Numbered from the stretch's first letter, positions 7,140 through 16,463 are shown. The stretch is DNA of 64,000 nucleotides from Planctomycetia bacterium (GCA_030527015.1 JAUNBR010000002.1:41429-105428), one strand, 5' to 3'. The notes: a model not told the origin generated them from the sequence alone. Numbers and translations: made by a program.

Positions 7140-8351
7140 ATGGATTTATCGAGAAAAGAAGAGAAAAAGTTTTTACCGGATGAGAATGGTCATTTTGGAA
7201 TTCACGGAGGACGGTATGTGGGAGAAACTCTTATGGCGGCGTTACTGGAACTTCAGAATGCATATGAGAAGGTGGTGCCCACGGAGGATTTTCAGGCAGA
7301 GTTTTTTCAGGTTCTGAAAGAATATGTGGGGCGTCCTTCTCCGATTACTTATGCGCGGCGGCTGACGGAGAGTGTGGGCGGAGCGAGAATTTATTTAAAG
7401 CGGGAAGATTTAAATCATACCGGGGCGCATAAGATAAATAATACGGTCGGGCAGGCTATTTTGGCGCGGAGGATGGGAAAACGGCGGCTTATCGCGGAAA
7501 CGGGAGCTGGGCAGCACGGTGTGGCCGCGGCGACGGTCGCAGCGCTTTTTGGAATGGAATGTCGTGTGTTTATGGGGAAGGAAGATGTTCGGCGGCAGGC
7601 ACGGAATGTGGAGAGAATGGAATTACTGGGAACTTCCGTTGTGTCGGTGAACTCTGGAACAGGAACTTTAAAAGATGCCATGAATGAAGCACTGAGGTAC
7701 TGGGCGGAAACGGCAGAGGATACATTTTATTTAATTGGAACTGTCGCGGGTCCACATCCTTATCCTGTTATGGTGCGGAATTTTCAGCGTGTTATCGGGG
7801 ATGAAGCACGGCGGCAGATGAAAGAAAAACATGGAGTTTTGCCCGAGTGTATTATTGCCTGTGTGGGCGGAGGAAGTAATGCCATGGGAATTTTTTATCC
7901 GTTTTTGGAAGATCCGGAAGTACGGCTTATTGGCGTGGAAGCAGGAGGAAAAGGATTAGAAACCGGGAGACACGCAGCCACACTTTCAGGAGGAAGTGTG
8001 GGGGTGCTGCATGGAATGAAGTCCTATTTTTTACAGGATGAAAATGGACAGATCGTGGAACCATGGTCCGTTTCCGCGGGTCTTGATTATCCGGGAATTG
8101 GGCCGGAGCATGCATATTTGAGGGATATAAAACGGGTAATGTATGTGACGGCCACGGATGAGGAAGCACTGAATGCATTTCAGATACTTGCGCATATGGA
8201 AGGTATTATTCCTGCTCTGGAAAGTTCACATGCGTTGGCGGTGGCCATTCGGATGGCGAAAGAAATGAAAAAAGAACAGAATGTTCTCGTGTGTCTGTCT
8301 GGACGGGGTGATAAAGATATGGAGCACGTACGGGCGGCATTAAAAAGATAA
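7140..8351 (+). CDS. trpB: Tryptophan synthase beta chain
   Basis: It condenses indole with serine to tryptophan using pyridoxal phosphate. The 403 residues are normal length. Signatures are [34 protein letters not shown] with the PLP lysine at residue 98, [11 protein letters not shown], the phosphate loop [10 protein letters not shown], and LSGRGDKD at the C-terminus. It is of the TrpB1 type that works with TrpA. It is the last trp gene, after a Pal105 copy, and is followed by a 570-bp gene-free stretch. Confidence 0.97.
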   Translation: MDLSRKEEKKFLPDENGHFGIHGGRYVGETLMAALLELQNAYEKVVPTEDFQAEFFQVLKEYVGRPSPITYARRLTESVGGARIYLKREDLNHTGAHKINNTVGQAILARRMGKRRLIAETGAGQHGVAAATVAALFGMECRVFMGKEDVRRQARNVERMELLGTSVVSVNSGTGTLKDAMNEALRYWAETAEDTFYLIGTVAGPHPYPVMVRNFQRVIGDEARRQMKEKHGVLPECIIACVGGGSNAMGIFYPFLEDPEVRLIGVEAGGKGLETGRHAATLSGGSVGVLHGMKSYFLQDENGQIVEPWSVSAGLDYPGIGPEHAYLRDIKRVMYVTATDEEALNAFQILAHMEGIIPALESSHALAVAIRMAKEMKKEQNVLVCLSGRGDKDMEHVRAALKR

Positions 8352-8386
8352 AATGAAATATGTGCTGCATTTATTTTGATTTTTAT

Positions 8387-8491
8387 TATATGGATTTTTC
8401 TTTAAATTTCCGTTTTGTGCGGCTCTGAAGCCGGCATTTTTAGCGAAACAAAAATGCTGTGAAAACTGAAATTTATAATGTGTCAGGTATA
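8387..8491 (-). repeat. Pal105 copy, reverse orientation
   Basis: It contains TTTAAATTTCCGTTTTGTGC, GGCATTTTTAGCG...CAAAAATGCTG and ends TGTGTCAGGTATA. It lies 36 bp downstream of trpB and could act as a 3' hairpin. Confidence 0.85.
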
Positions 8492-8622
8492 AAAAAATGA
8501 AAATTTACTTATCTGGAAAAGGAAATTGAAACGAAATTTTAAAATTTTGAGTTTTTGTGTCAAAAAAAAAGGAAAAACCTCCCCCCTTGTGAAAAACAGA
8601 ATCCGTGGCATAATTTGAATTT

Positions 8623-8660
8623 TATACTGGATACACTATTAATTTTATTTTACTGGTGTT
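8623..8660 (+). repeat. Pal105 half copy (5' half)
   Basis: TATACTGGATACACTATTAA and following T-rich sequence match the left end; the remainder is too diverged to align by eye. Confidence 0.6.
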
Positions 8661-8700
8661 TTGAGGCGTATGGAATACTTATTTTTTTAAGTGCTGTGTT

Positions 8701-8807
8701 TATGCCCGATGCGCTATGAAATTCCGCTTTCATGATATTTTTGTTTCGCTAAAAATGCCGGCTTCAGAGCCGTATAAAACACGGAAATTTAAAGTGGAAA
8801 CAGTATA
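8701..8807 (+). repeat. Pal105 copy
   Basis: TATGCCCGATGCGCTATGAA at the left, CGGAAATTTAAAGTGGAAAC and AGTATA at the right, and a diverged inner hairpin (GATATTTTTG / TAAAAATGCC). Confidence 0.88.
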
Positions 8808-8920
8808 ATAAGATTAAGATGTGGAATACGTAATTTTTAAGAGCTGTGGTTAAAGAAAATTGAAAATTAGTGTGATTTATCATATTTTGAGATAAAAACA
8901 GAATTTTTTTGAGGTACTGT

Positions 8921-9634
8921 GTGAAAATTTTACCGGCGATCGACTTACGTGGTGGCTGCTGTGTGAGACTTCGGCAGGGAGATTATGCACAGGAAACTGT
9001 TTTTGGGGATGATCCGGCGGAAATGGCGGAGAGATGGGAATCACAGGGTGGAGATATTTTGCATTTAGTGGATTTAGACGGTGCAAAAGAAGGCCGGCTC
9101 GTGAATTTTGACGCGATAAAAGCGATTTTAGCGACTGTAAATATTCCCTGTGAACTGGGAGGGGGAATCCGGGATGAGGCGGCGATTTCTCAGCTGCTGG
9201 AAATAGGGCTTTCGCGAGTGATTATTGGAACGCGAGCATTACGAGATCCGGAATGGTTTCGTAAAATATGTGCAAAATTTCCCGGAAAAATTGTGTTGGG
9301 AATAGACGCGAAAGATGGGAAAGTTGCCACATCTGGATGGCTGGAAGTTAGTCAGACAGATGCTGTGGAGCTGGCGCAGCGGTTTTCTGATACAGAAATT
9401 GCCGCGATTATTTATACGGATATTAGCACGGATGGAATGATGTGTGGGGCGAATGTCGCGGCCATGGCGGAAATGAAAGCTGCGGTTTCGGTGGATGTAA
9501 TTGCGTCTGGAGGCGTGACGACACTTGAGGATGTGCGCCGACTGGCGGAAGCTGGGCTGGATGGGTGTATTATTGGCAGGGCACTTTATGAGGGGGCGAT
9601 TTCTCTTCCGGAGGCGGTGAGAATTAGTCGATGA
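8921..9634 (+). CDS. hisA: ProFAR isomerase (histidine biosynthesis)
   Basis: It isomerises phosphoribosyl-formimino-AICAR-phosphate in histidine synthesis. The 237-residue TIM barrel begins MKILPAIDLRGGCCVRLRQG, with the catalytic Asp in PAIDL, then CELGGGIRD, IGTRALRDPEW, IYTDISTDGMM with the second catalytic Asp, VIASGGVTT and GCIIGRALYEG. I start it at GTG 8921: GAGGT ends five bases upstream and the protein then begins like other HisA. An in-frame TTG at 8909 would precede the ribosome site. A dual HisA/TrpF role (PriA type) is unlikely because trpF is present. It stands alone, away from other his genes. Confidence 0.95.
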   Translation: MKILPAIDLRGGCCVRLRQGDYAQETVFGDDPAEMAERWESQGGDILHLVDLDGAKEGRLVNFDAIKAILATVNIPCELGGGIRDEAAISQLLEIGLSRVIIGTRALRDPEWFRKICAKFPGKIVLGIDAKDGKVATSGWLEVSQTDAVELAQRFSDTEIAAIIYTDISTDGMMCGANVAAMAEMKAAVSVDVIASGGVTTLEDVRRLAEAGLDGCIIGRALYEGAISLPEAVRISR

Positions 9635-9732
9635 ACATTACCAGCGTATGTGCAGGCCGTACGGTAAATTTTGATTCTTTTTTATTTTAGTGATGGGAAT
9701 ATTTGTTGGAGTGTGGAACGAAATTTAAATTT

Positions 9733-9830
9733 TATACCAGATAAACTATAAACTTCTCTGACATTTTGCTTCGCTGAAAATGCCGGCTTTCAGAGCCGCA
9801 AAGAACTGAAATTTAAAGTGGAACAGTATA
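9733..9830 (+). repeat. Pal105 copy, slightly shortened
   Basis: TATACCAGATAAACTATAAA at the left, inner GACATTTTGCTTCGCTG with AAAATGCC, and GAAATTTAAAGTGGAACAG then TATA at the right. A few bases of the left arm are deleted. Confidence 0.88.
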
Positions 9831-9942
9831 AAAGGAATCAGAGTAAATAAATAAAATTTAGGTAAATAAATAAAAATGAAATCTGCCGGGCATCTGGCGG
9901 AAAAATATATTTTGTAAAAAAGTGAAACAGGCTAAACTTATT

Positions 9943-10047
9943 TATGCCGACGCACTATGAATTTTCGTATTTTTGGTATTTTTGTTTTGTTAAAAATGCC
10001 TGCGTTTAGAACCGCGCAAAACGAGAATTTAAGGTGGAACCAGAGTA
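9943..10047 (+). repeat. Pal105 copy
   Basis: TATGCCGACGCACTATGAAT at the left and GAATTTAAGGTGGAACCAG at the right. The inner arms GGTATTTTTG / AAAAATGCC still pair through a G-U. Confidence 0.85.
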
Positions 10048-10113
10048 GAGAGTCCCTGTTTCAGTTGTTGCTTTGAGTGTTTTTGGTTTTATTTAATGGA
10101 TAAGGGAATCGTT

Positions 10114-12216
10114 ATGGCGAAATACCAGGCTGGAGATATTAGGAATATTGCGTTATGTGGACATGGAGGTGCGGGTAAAACCTCGTTGGTCGATAAGATT
10201 CTTCATCTTACGGGTGCGGTGAATCATATAGGAACTGTGGATGCGGGAAGCAGTTTCTGTGATTTTGATGAGGAAGAAAAGTTACATAAGTATACGGTGG
10301 AAGCGAAAATCACTCATTTTGATTATGAGGGAAAGCTGTTTCATTTTGTAGATACGCCGGGATACCCTGATTTTATAGGTCAGACGATAGGTGCATTGGC
10401 GGGGGTGGATAATGCGCTGATCGCGGTAAACGCTGCCAGTGGAATCGAAGTAAATACGCGCCGTGTATTTAATGAGGCGAAGAAACTGGGGATGGGGCGA
10501 ATGATCGTCCTGACGAAACTGGATAGTGATAATATTAAATTTGATGATTTAATGGAGCAGATCAGGGACGTTTTTGGAAGTGAGTGTTTTCTGATGAATG
10601 TACCGCTGGGAATCGGCGGGAAGTTTCATGGAGTCGCGTCGGTATTAAATCCGGAAGCGACGGATAATTCGGATGCTTTAGTGGATGTATCTGCTGCGCA
10701 GGAAGCCTTTTTTGAGCAGGCGGTGATGGCGGATGATGAGCTGATGGAAAAGTTTCTGGAAGGTGAGTATCCCACAGTGGAAGAGCTGGCGGTGTTATTA
10801 CCGAAAGCGGTGGCGGATGGAACCGTTATTCCTGTATTCTGTGTTTCCACGAAAAATAATGTGGGTCTGAATGAGTTACTTTCCGCGATGAAAATTTGTG
10901 CCGTACGTCCGGATATGATTACGAAAACGGCGACGGATGATAAAGGAGAAACGGTGGATGTAACGCCGGATCCGGCGGGGCCTCTGGTGGCGCAGGTGTT
11001 TAAGACCCGGTCTGACCCGTTCGTGCAGAAGTTAAGTTATTTTCGTATTTATTCGGGGAGTATAAAGACGGGGGATACGGTTCCGATGATTGGTAGCCGG
11101 AAGGGGATTAAAGTCGCGCAGTTAATTTCACCGCAGGCGGGCCAGGCAGAGAATATAGAAGAGGCGGGGCCTGGTTATATCGTCGCTCTGGCGAAAGCGG
11201 ATGAATTACAGACGAATTCCACGCTGGGGAATTTTCTTATGGATCCGATTCAGTTTCCGCTGCCCATGGTTGGCTTGGCGGCCACTCCGAAGAGTCGTGG
11301 AGATGAAGGAAAACTTTCTGGTGCGCTGACGAAACTGGCGGAAGAGGATCCCACGTTTAAGCGTGAGCAGGATACTCAGACAAAAGAGCTGGTGATTACC
11401 GGTATGAGTGAGCTGCATCTGCAGATTTTGCGTGAGCGTCTGAAGCGGCGTGATAAAGTGGAAATAGATACGCGGGAACCGAAAATCCCGTATCGGGAAA
11501 CGATTCAGACGAAATCGGAAGGTTCTTATCGTCATAAAAAACAGTCGGGGGGAAGTGGTCAGTTCGGTGAAGTGCATATTCGGATGTATCCGTTCCCGAA
11601 AGATACGAAACCGGAGGAGTACGCGACGAAAGATCGTTTTCCCACGCTGAAGGAATTCCATCATGATCCAGAGTTTAATTTTCTTTGGGTGGATACGGTG
11701 GTCGGTGGAACGATTCCCGGGAACTTTATGCCAGCGATCGAAAAAGGTTTTAAGGAAAGAATGAATCGTGGTGTGATCGCAGGTTACCGTGTGCAAGATG
11801 TGTGCGTGGAAGTGCATTTTGGAAAGCATCATCCGGTGGACAGTAATGAAACGGCGTTTAAAACTGCGGGATCCATGGTGTTCCGGAATGTTTTCCAGCA
11901 GGCACGTCCATCGCTGCTGGAGCCGATCGTGAAAATTGAAATTACAGTTCCCACGGATAAAGTGGGTGATATTTCCGGTGACCTTTCCACACGGCGCGGG
12001 CGTCCGGTGGGAATGGAAAGTGCTGGTGGCGGTATGCAGACGATTATCGCTGAAATTCCGCTGGCGGAAGTTACCACTTATGCTCGGACACTCTCCAGTC
12101 TGACGGGTGGGCAGGGAAGTTATACACTGGAATTTGATCGGTATGATGTCGTGCCAGGAAATATCGTTCAGGAGATTATCGCGAAAGCGAAAATGGAAGA
12201 AGAGGAAGAAGAGTAA
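10114..12216 (+). CDS. Elongation factor G-like GTPase (EF-G2 type)
   Basis: It is a translational GTPase of the EF-G family, about 700 residues, with all five domains. The G domain has G1 GHGGAGKT, G3 DTPGYPDF and G4 TKLD, where canonical EF-G has NKxD. Domain IV carries SGGSGQFGEVHI; domain V ends LTGGQGSYTLEFDRYDVVP. The diverged switch regions and G4 suggest the EF-G2/EF-G-like paralogue found in Planctomycetes and others, rather than the main factor. I prefer ATG 10114 over ATG 10096 because AAGGGAA ends six bases upstream and 10096 has no ribosome site. No ribosomal protein or tuf gene is nearby. A strong hairpin terminator follows. The exact role of this paralogue is unclear. Confidence 0.85.
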   Translation: MAKYQAGDIRNIALCGHGGAGKTSLVDKILHLTGAVNHIGTVDAGSSFCDFDEEEKLHKYTVEAKITHFDYEGKLFHFVDTPGYPDFIGQTIGALAGVDNALIAVNAASGIEVNTRRVFNEAKKLGMGRMIVLTKLDSDNIKFDDLMEQIRDVFGSECFLMNVPLGIGGKFHGVASVLNPEATDNSDALVDVSAAQEAFFEQAVMADDELMEKFLEGEYPTVEELAVLLPKAVADGTVIPVFCVSTKNNVGLNELLSAMKICAVRPDMITKTATDDKGETVDVTPDPAGPLVAQVFKTRSDPFVQKLSYFRIYSGSIKTGDTVPMIGSRKGIKVAQLISPQAGQAENIEEAGPGYIVALAKADELQTNSTLGNFLMDPIQFPLPMVGLAATPKSRGDEGKLSGALTKLAEEDPTFKREQDTQTKELVITGMSELHLQILRERLKRRDKVEIDTREPKIPYRETIQTKSEGSYRHKKQSGGSGQFGEVHIRMYPFPKDTKPEEYATKDRFPTLKEFHHDPEFNFLWVDTVVGGTIPGNFMPAIEKGFKERMNRGVIAGYRVQDVCVEVHFGKHHPVDSNETAFKTAGSMVFRNVFQQARPSLLEPIVKIEITVPTDKVGDISGDLSTRRGRPVGMESAGGGMQTIIAEIPLAEVTTYARTLSSLTGGQGSYTLEFDRYDVVPGNIVQEIIAKAKMEEEEEE

Positions 12217-12245
12217 TCCCTCTTTTCCATTCAGACAAAACATGG

Positions 12246-12284
12246 AGCGGAGCGCGCAGAAAAAGTGCGTTCCGCTTTTTTTTT
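12246..12284 (+). terminator. Rho-independent terminator of the EF-G2 gene
   Basis: AGCGGAGCGC (12246-12255) pairs with GCGTTCCGCT (12267-12276) with one G-U pair, followed by a T-run to 12284. Confidence 0.9.
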
Positions 12285-12312
12285 GTGGAATGAAGTGCGG
12301 ATGATTTAGAGT

Positions 12313-12418
12313 TATACAGATTCCACTTTAAATTTCCGTTTTGTGCGGCTTTAAAAGCCGGCTTTTTCAGCGAAGCAAAAAAGTCGGTGAAGCTAAATTT
12401 TATAATGTATCGGGCATA
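12313..12418 (-). repeat. Pal105 copy, reverse orientation
   Basis: TATACAGATTCCACTTTAAA at one end and AATGTATCGGGCATA at the other, with the inner hairpin GGCTTTTTCAGCGAAGC...AAAAAAGTC. It lies directly after the EF-G2 terminator. Confidence 0.88.
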
Positions 12419-12453
12419 ATTCCGCTGATTTAAATTTTCGTTTTGCGTTGTTA

Positions 12454-12560
12454 TATACTCTGCATCTCTTTAAATTTCCATTTTGTCCGGCTCTTAACGG
12501 ACGCTTTTTCAGAGAAACAAAAATGCTGAGGAAGCGGAAGTTTATAGTGCATCAGGTATA
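12454..12560 (-). repeat. Pal105 copy, reverse orientation
   Basis: TATACTCTGCATCTCTTTAA to TAGTGCATCAGGTATA. It is separated from the preceding copy by about 35 bp that contain another end fragment (TTAAATTTTCGTTTTGCG). Confidence 0.85.
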
Positions 12561-12561
12561 A

Positions 12562-12597
12562 AAAAAGTGGAAAAGTATATATTACCTTCCACTTTTT
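12562..12597. terminator. Bidirectional hairpin terminator
   Basis: AAAAAGTGGAA (12562-12572) and TTCCACTTTTT (12587-12597) form an 11-bp perfect stem with A and T tracts on both sides. It lies between the convergent EF-G2 and TIM-barrel genes. Confidence 0.85.
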
Positions 12598-12672
12598 ATG
12601 ACGGTTACATATAAATGATTTCACGGGATTTTATATACGTGAAATGTTTAATTCCGTAACGGGATAAGGTTT

Positions 12673-12696
12673 TATTCCCGATGCACTATAAAATTC
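12673..12696 (+). repeat. Pal105 half copy (5' end)
   Basis: TATTCCCGATGCACTATAAA followed by ATTC matches only the left end of the element. It abuts the 3' end of the TIM-barrel gene. Confidence 0.65.
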
Positions 12697-12700
12697 AGGA

Positions 12701-13681
12701 TTAAGGTTTCGATTTACCGGCGATGATCATGTCCAGTGTGCCGTTATGCCATTCTGGTGTGCCACTTTCTTCGATCGTCAGCCAGCCACTGTAATTAATG
12801 TCCTCGATCGCTTGTCGCACCGCGGGCCAGTCGATACTTGCTTCTCGTGAATTGCACCAGTTTCCTCCCTGTCCATTAGGATTCAGCTTAAATCCCTTCA
12901 CGTGCATTTTCGCGATTTCGCCTTCCCGAAATGCTTTTACCCACTCTGTGGTGGGCGCATAACGGACATGGTTTCCTAAATCGAGATAAAAACGGATCCA
13001 TGGACTGTCGCATTTTCGAACCAGGGCGGCAGAGATTCCTGGATGCACCCAAAGATTATTCCAGACATTTTCCAGCGCGATAACGACTCCCAATTCTTCG
13101 GCTGTGGCCTTTAATTTATCCATCGTTTCGAGAGTAATTTTTGTGGCATTATTATGTGCTTCGATATATTTTTGATAAGGAGCGTTATCACCCTCAGCGA
13201 CTTTTGAGATCATTAAGGTGTCGGGGTCAAAATCAATTTTAAATTCCCACGGTTCTGGCATTTTCATGCCGCCGATGCGACAAGGAACCAGGAGGATGGT
13301 GTCCGCTCCGTATGCTTTCGCGCTGCGCAGGGCAAGTTTTACGCTTTCGATATCTTTTTCAAGATTTTCTGGCTGATTAAAATTAGTCCAGCCACGCATG
13401 ACGGAATGAATTTTCATGTCTAATTTTTCTGCCATAATTCTGGCTTGAGCGGCTTTTTCTTCGCCGGCACTCCAGTCTGTGGTTTCCGTTCCCTGAATTC
13501 CAGCAGCTTTCCAGGTTTTGAGCGTTTTTTCGTTCGGGGCACCGGAAATCAGTGCTTTATATAATTTTGTTTTCCATGTTTTTTCTTCTTCAGCGAAAGC
13601 GAAACGTGAGACGGAAGCTGTACCGAAAGCAGTAACGGCCGCCAGTGTACCTGTGGTTTTCATAAAATCGCGTCGGTTCAT
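12701..13681 (-). CDS. Tat-exported sugar phosphate isomerase/epimerase-like TIM barrel protein
   Basis: This 326-residue protein begins MNRRDFMKTTGTLAAVTAFG, a twin-arginine signal with an Ala-rich core and a probable cleavage site near FAFAEEE. The mature part looks like an AP-endonuclease-2/xylose-isomerase-type TIM barrel: GIQGTETTDWS near the N-terminus, ADTILLVPCRIGG, VIALENVWNN with a probable metal Glu, FYLDLGNHVRY, KMHVKGFK and LTIEESG. Planctomycetes encode many such exported proteins, presumably acting on sugars in the periplasm, but the substrate cannot be told. AAGGAG eight bases upstream supports the start. It is monocistronic, with its 3' end facing the EF-G2 gene. Confidence 0.85.
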   Translation of the reverse strand: MNRRDFMKTTGTLAAVTAFGTASVSRFAFAEEEKTWKTKLYKALISGAPNEKTLKTWKAAGIQGTETTDWSAGEEKAAQARIMAEKLDMKIHSVMRGWTNFNQPENLEKDIESVKLALRSAKAYGADTILLVPCRIGGMKMPEPWEFKIDFDPDTLMISKVAEGDNAPYQKYIEAHNNATKITLETMDKLKATAEELGVVIALENVWNNLWVHPGISAALVRKCDSPWIRFYLDLGNHVRYAPTTEWVKAFREGEIAKMHVKGFKLNPNGQGGNWCNSREASIDWPAVRQAIEDINYSGWLTIEESGTPEWHNGTLDMIIAGKSKP

Positions 13682-13799
13682 CGTGTGACTCCTTAAAATG
13701 GATTAAAGGGAAGGATTTTTCTAATAAATAAATGTGGTAAACAATAAAAGTAACTGAAATTTTACGGATTTTACCTTAATTTCTGTTTTATAAGGATTT

Positions 13800-13903
13800 T
13801 ATACCCGATAAACTATAAATTTCCGCTTCCCGGCATTTTGCTTTGCTGAAAATGCCTGCTTTCAGAACCTCACAAAACGGAAATTTAAAGTGGAACCAGC
13901 ATA
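13800..13903 (+). repeat. Pal105 copy, near consensus
   Basis: TATACCCGATAAACTATAAA to AAGTGGAACCAGCATA, with the inner hairpin GGCATTTTGCTTTGCTG then AAAATGCC. Confidence 0.92.
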
Positions 13904-14139
13904 ATTTAAATTTCCATTTTACACGGCCAAAAAAGCAGAAATTCCCATTCAGAAAAATTTCTGAAAAAACAGAATTTCGGAGTGAATCGAGCAAAAAATG
14001 AAAATATCACCGAAAAAAGCGTCACTTTCTATAATTTATAACCCATTTTTGGTTTATTTACAAGTGTTTATAGTAAAGAAAGTAAAAAAATTAAAAATTT
14101 ATAGATTTTTGTGTTTAAAACTAGAAATTTTCTGATTTT

Positions 14140-14250
14140 TATGCCTGATATATTATGATTTTCGTATTCTCTGGTATTTTTGCGGCTCTGAAACAGGCAT
14201 TTTCACGAAGTAAAATGCCGGGAAGCGGAAATTTATGTGTATCGGGTATA
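14140..14250. repeat. Hybrid Pal105 copy with two left-type ends
   Basis: One end reads TATGCCTGATATATTATGAT and the other ATTTATGTGTATCGGGTATA; both are left-type (CCCGATACACTATA) ends. The centre has GGCATTTTCACG...TAAAATGCC. It looks like a fusion of a forward and a reverse copy. Confidence 0.75.
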
Positions 14251-14424
14251 AAACTTAAATTTTTCGTGGAGGCGGCATAAATGCCGTCTGTCGGAGATGG
14301 CGGTTCTTTCTTGTTTTGCCCCCATATGGACGTTTATATAAAAATAATGTATAATAAAGGTTCTTTCGTATTTTTGTCCTCTCCCCCCTTTCTTCTGAAG
14401 AAATGTTCTCTCTAAAGTTTTCTG

Positions 14425-15945
14425 ATGGATAAATCAAAAACCCTGGGTACTGAGTCTGTTTTTCGGCTGCTGGTACATTACACGATTCCCGCCGTGATCG
14501 GAATGCTGGTTCAGGTTATGTATAATATCGTGGACGGAATCTTCGTGGGGAAATTCGTAGGTCCCGATGGACTGGCGGCGGTTACGCTGGTTTTTCCGCT
14601 TGGTGTTTTAAGTCCAGCCTGTGGGATGTTAGTGGGAGTGGGGTGCAGTTCCATCATTTCCATGCTTTTAGGTCAGCGAAAAATCGTGGAAGCGGAGCGC
14701 GTGCTGGGAAATTCGATTTTTCTTTTGCTCTGTGTTTTTGCGATTCTTGCTGTGCTGAGTTTTAGTTTTGGGCATTATTTTGTTGGCCGAGAGGGAGTGA
14801 CGGAAGAAGTCGTCGAAATGGCGACAAATTATTTGTACATTACCATGGCTTTCGCTATTTTTCCTGGCGTGGCGTACGGTCTGAATAATGTGATTCGTGT
14901 ACAGGGAAATCCTAGAACCGCCATGGCGACTTTACTGGTGGGATCTGTTTTAAATACGATTTTAGATCCGCTATTCATCTGTGTTTTTAACTGGGGTGTC
15001 TCGGGGGCGGCCTGGGCGACCGTCGTCTCTCAGGCGGTGGCATGTGTGTGGGTTATCGTTTTTATGCGGCGGAAGCGCAGTTTATTAAAACTTACTCTGA
15101 AAAATATCCGCTTTTCTTTAGAAACGACGAAACCTGTGCTAAAAATCGGTCTGGCTCCCTTTCTGATTCAGATCGTCGCCTGTTTTCAGGGGCTTTTACT
15201 CGTTTCTCAGCTGGCATTTTATGGTGAAAAGTTTTTTTCTGTCCATGGAAGTGATGTGGCGGTTTCCATCTGGGGCATTACATTTCGTGTCGGAATGGTG
15301 GTTTTTATGGTCATCATCGGAATTTATCAGGGAATGCAGCCGATTATTGGATATAATTATGGTGCCAAACAATTTTTTCGGGTAAAGAAAGCCACGCTTC
15401 AGGGAATTCTTCTTGCCGTGTTTTGGTGTACCTCCTGCTGGCTGGTGATGATGTTTTTCACGGATGACGTGGTGCGGATTTTTACGAAATCTGAAGGGCA
15501 GTTTTCGTCTGTGTCTACTGAAAAAATAACCCAAAAAATGGAAGAGGAAGCGGTAAAATCGCAGATGATAAAAGAGGAAGCTCCTTTTGCCCTGCGCATG
15601 GCGCTGTGCATGATGCCTTTAATTGGGTTTCAGGTAATTTCTTCCCATTATTTTCAGGCTGTGGGAAAACCGGGACTTTCGATTTTCCTCAGTCTGAGTC
15701 GGCAGGTGCTGATTCTGATTCCTACGATCTGGTGTTTTCCTTTAATTTGGGGGATTCGAGGAATCTGGTACGCTTTCGCATTTTCGGATTTTATTTCTGC
15801 AGGGATTACCGCGATTTTCCTTCGGCGAGAAATGCGTGTACTGGATAATCTTCAGGCTGGAAAGGAAAATGCGGCCATTCTGAATGAGTTACCCGGTGGG
15901 GGGGAGATGGAAAGTCCTGCTCCGACGGAAGCGAATTATTTTTAG
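14425..15945 (+). CDS. MATE family multidrug/cation exporter
   Basis: This is a 506-residue membrane protein of the multidrug and toxin extrusion family, which exchanges Na+ or H+ for drugs or metabolites across the inner membrane. It starts with the typical VFRLLVHYTIPAVIGMLVQ and DGIFVGKFVGPDGLAA. The family's internal duplication is visible: the second half restarts at LKIGLAPFLIQIVA and has GIYQGMQPIIGYNYGA, matching the first-half region around GVGCSSIISMLLGQ. A charged loop of about 35 residues (near 355-390) interrupts the second half. No clear ribosome site precedes the ATG. The stop overlaps the convergent tsaE stop. The substrate is unknown. Confidence 0.92.
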   Translation: MDKSKTLGTESVFRLLVHYTIPAVIGMLVQVMYNIVDGIFVGKFVGPDGLAAVTLVFPLGVLSPACGMLVGVGCSSIISMLLGQRKIVEAERVLGNSIFLLLCVFAILAVLSFSFGHYFVGREGVTEEVVEMATNYLYITMAFAIFPGVAYGLNNVIRVQGNPRTAMATLLVGSVLNTILDPLFICVFNWGVSGAAWATVVSQAVACVWVIVFMRRKRSLLKLTLKNIRFSLETTKPVLKIGLAPFLIQIVACFQGLLLVSQLAFYGEKFFSVHGSDVAVSIWGITFRVGMVVFMVIIGIYQGMQPIIGYNYGAKQFFRVKKATLQGILLAVFWCTSCWLVMMFFTDDVVRIFTKSEGQFSSVSTEKITQKMEEEAVKSQMIKEEAPFALRMALCMMPLIGFQVISSHYFQAVGKPGLSIFLSLSRQVLILIPTIWCFPLIWGIRGIWYAFAFSDFISAGITAIFLRREMRVLDNLQAGKENAAILNELPGGGEMESPAPTEANYF

Positions 15946-16463
15946 AATTCAGAATTTTCCGGGATGCGGAGCGTGAATTTTCGCTGGGTGGTTCCGACAT
16001 GCTCGATGAAAATTTCAAAACGATTTTCTGGCAGGCAGGTTTTTACTCGATCTGCCCATTCTACGAAAGAAATTCCGTCGGCGTCAAAATATTCTTCGGG
16101 CCCCAGCTGCAGAAATTCATCTTCGTCCGCTAAACGGTATGCGTCAAAATGAAAAATGGGAATTTTACCGTTTCGATATTCCTGAATCAGTACAAAAGTC
16201 GGACTGGTGACGTCTTCTGGAGAAATTCCCTGCGTGGCAGCGAAAGCCTGAACGAAACGCGTTTTTCCTGCTCCCAGCGTACCGTTTAGGGCGATAACGG
16301 TGCCGGGCACGACGAATTCCGAAAGAATCTGTGCAAAAAAATCGGTGTCTTGAGTATCCTGGGCAAGAAATTCCAGCGAAATGTCCGACAAAATTTGAAC
16401 TGTCTCTGGTGCCTGAAGCTCAGATTTCAGGCGATTTACGAGTTTTGAAAGTGAAAAAAACAT
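15942..16463 (-). CDS. tsaE: tRNA threonylcarbamoyladenosine biosynthesis ATPase
   Basis: It is the P-loop ATPase that works with TsaB and TsaD to make the t6A modification at position 37 of ANN-decoding tRNAs. In 173 residues it has Walker A GTLGAGKTRF (about 62-71), the signature TSPTFVLIQEY, FHFDAYRL and FVEWADRV. An N-terminal stretch of about 40 residues is longer than in most TsaE; a later start at a downstream Leu or Ile codon is not supported by an obvious ribosome site. Its last codons overlap the stop of the convergent MATE gene by four bases. Its partners are not in the window. Confidence 0.93.
   Translation of the reverse strand: MFFSLSKLVNRLKSELQAPETVQILSDISLEFLAQDTQDTDFFAQILSEFVVPGTVIALNGTLGAGKTRFVQAFAATQGISPEDVTSPTFVLIQEYRNGKIPIFHFDAYRLADEDEFLQLGPEEYFDADGISFVEWADRVKTCLPENRFEIFIEHVGTTQRKFTLRIPENSEF

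Larger units (their letters stand above)
8352..8920. other. Gene-free stretch trpB-hisA
   Basis: It contains three Pal105 copies or fragments (8387-8491, 8623-8660, 8701-8807) in A/T-rich sequence and a C-run near 8580. No coding frame or RNA gene was recognised. Confidence 0.7.
9635..10113. other. Gene-free stretch hisA-fusA2
   Basis: Two Pal105 copies (9733-9830, 9943-10047) fill nearly half of this stretch. Nothing else was recognised. Confidence 0.7.
13682..14424. other. Gene-free stretch before the MATE gene
   Basis: It holds two Pal105 copies (13800-13903, 14140-14250), an opposite-oriented fragment at about 13905-13930 and A/T-rich sequence. It must contain the divergent promoters, but no box pair was convincing. 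Confidence 0.65.

Noticed and set aside
11206..12243. Minus-strand frame of 345 residues opposite the EF-G2 gene
   Set aside because: The plus strand encodes a complete, motif-bearing EF-G domain set; the opposite frame is low in family-like sequence and is a shadow of codon bias.
12604..12659. Nested inverted repeats (GTTAC / GTAAC and ATTTCACG / CGTGAAAT) after the bidirectional terminator
   Set aside because: Possibly part of transcript-end structure or a decayed element; too weak to call separately.
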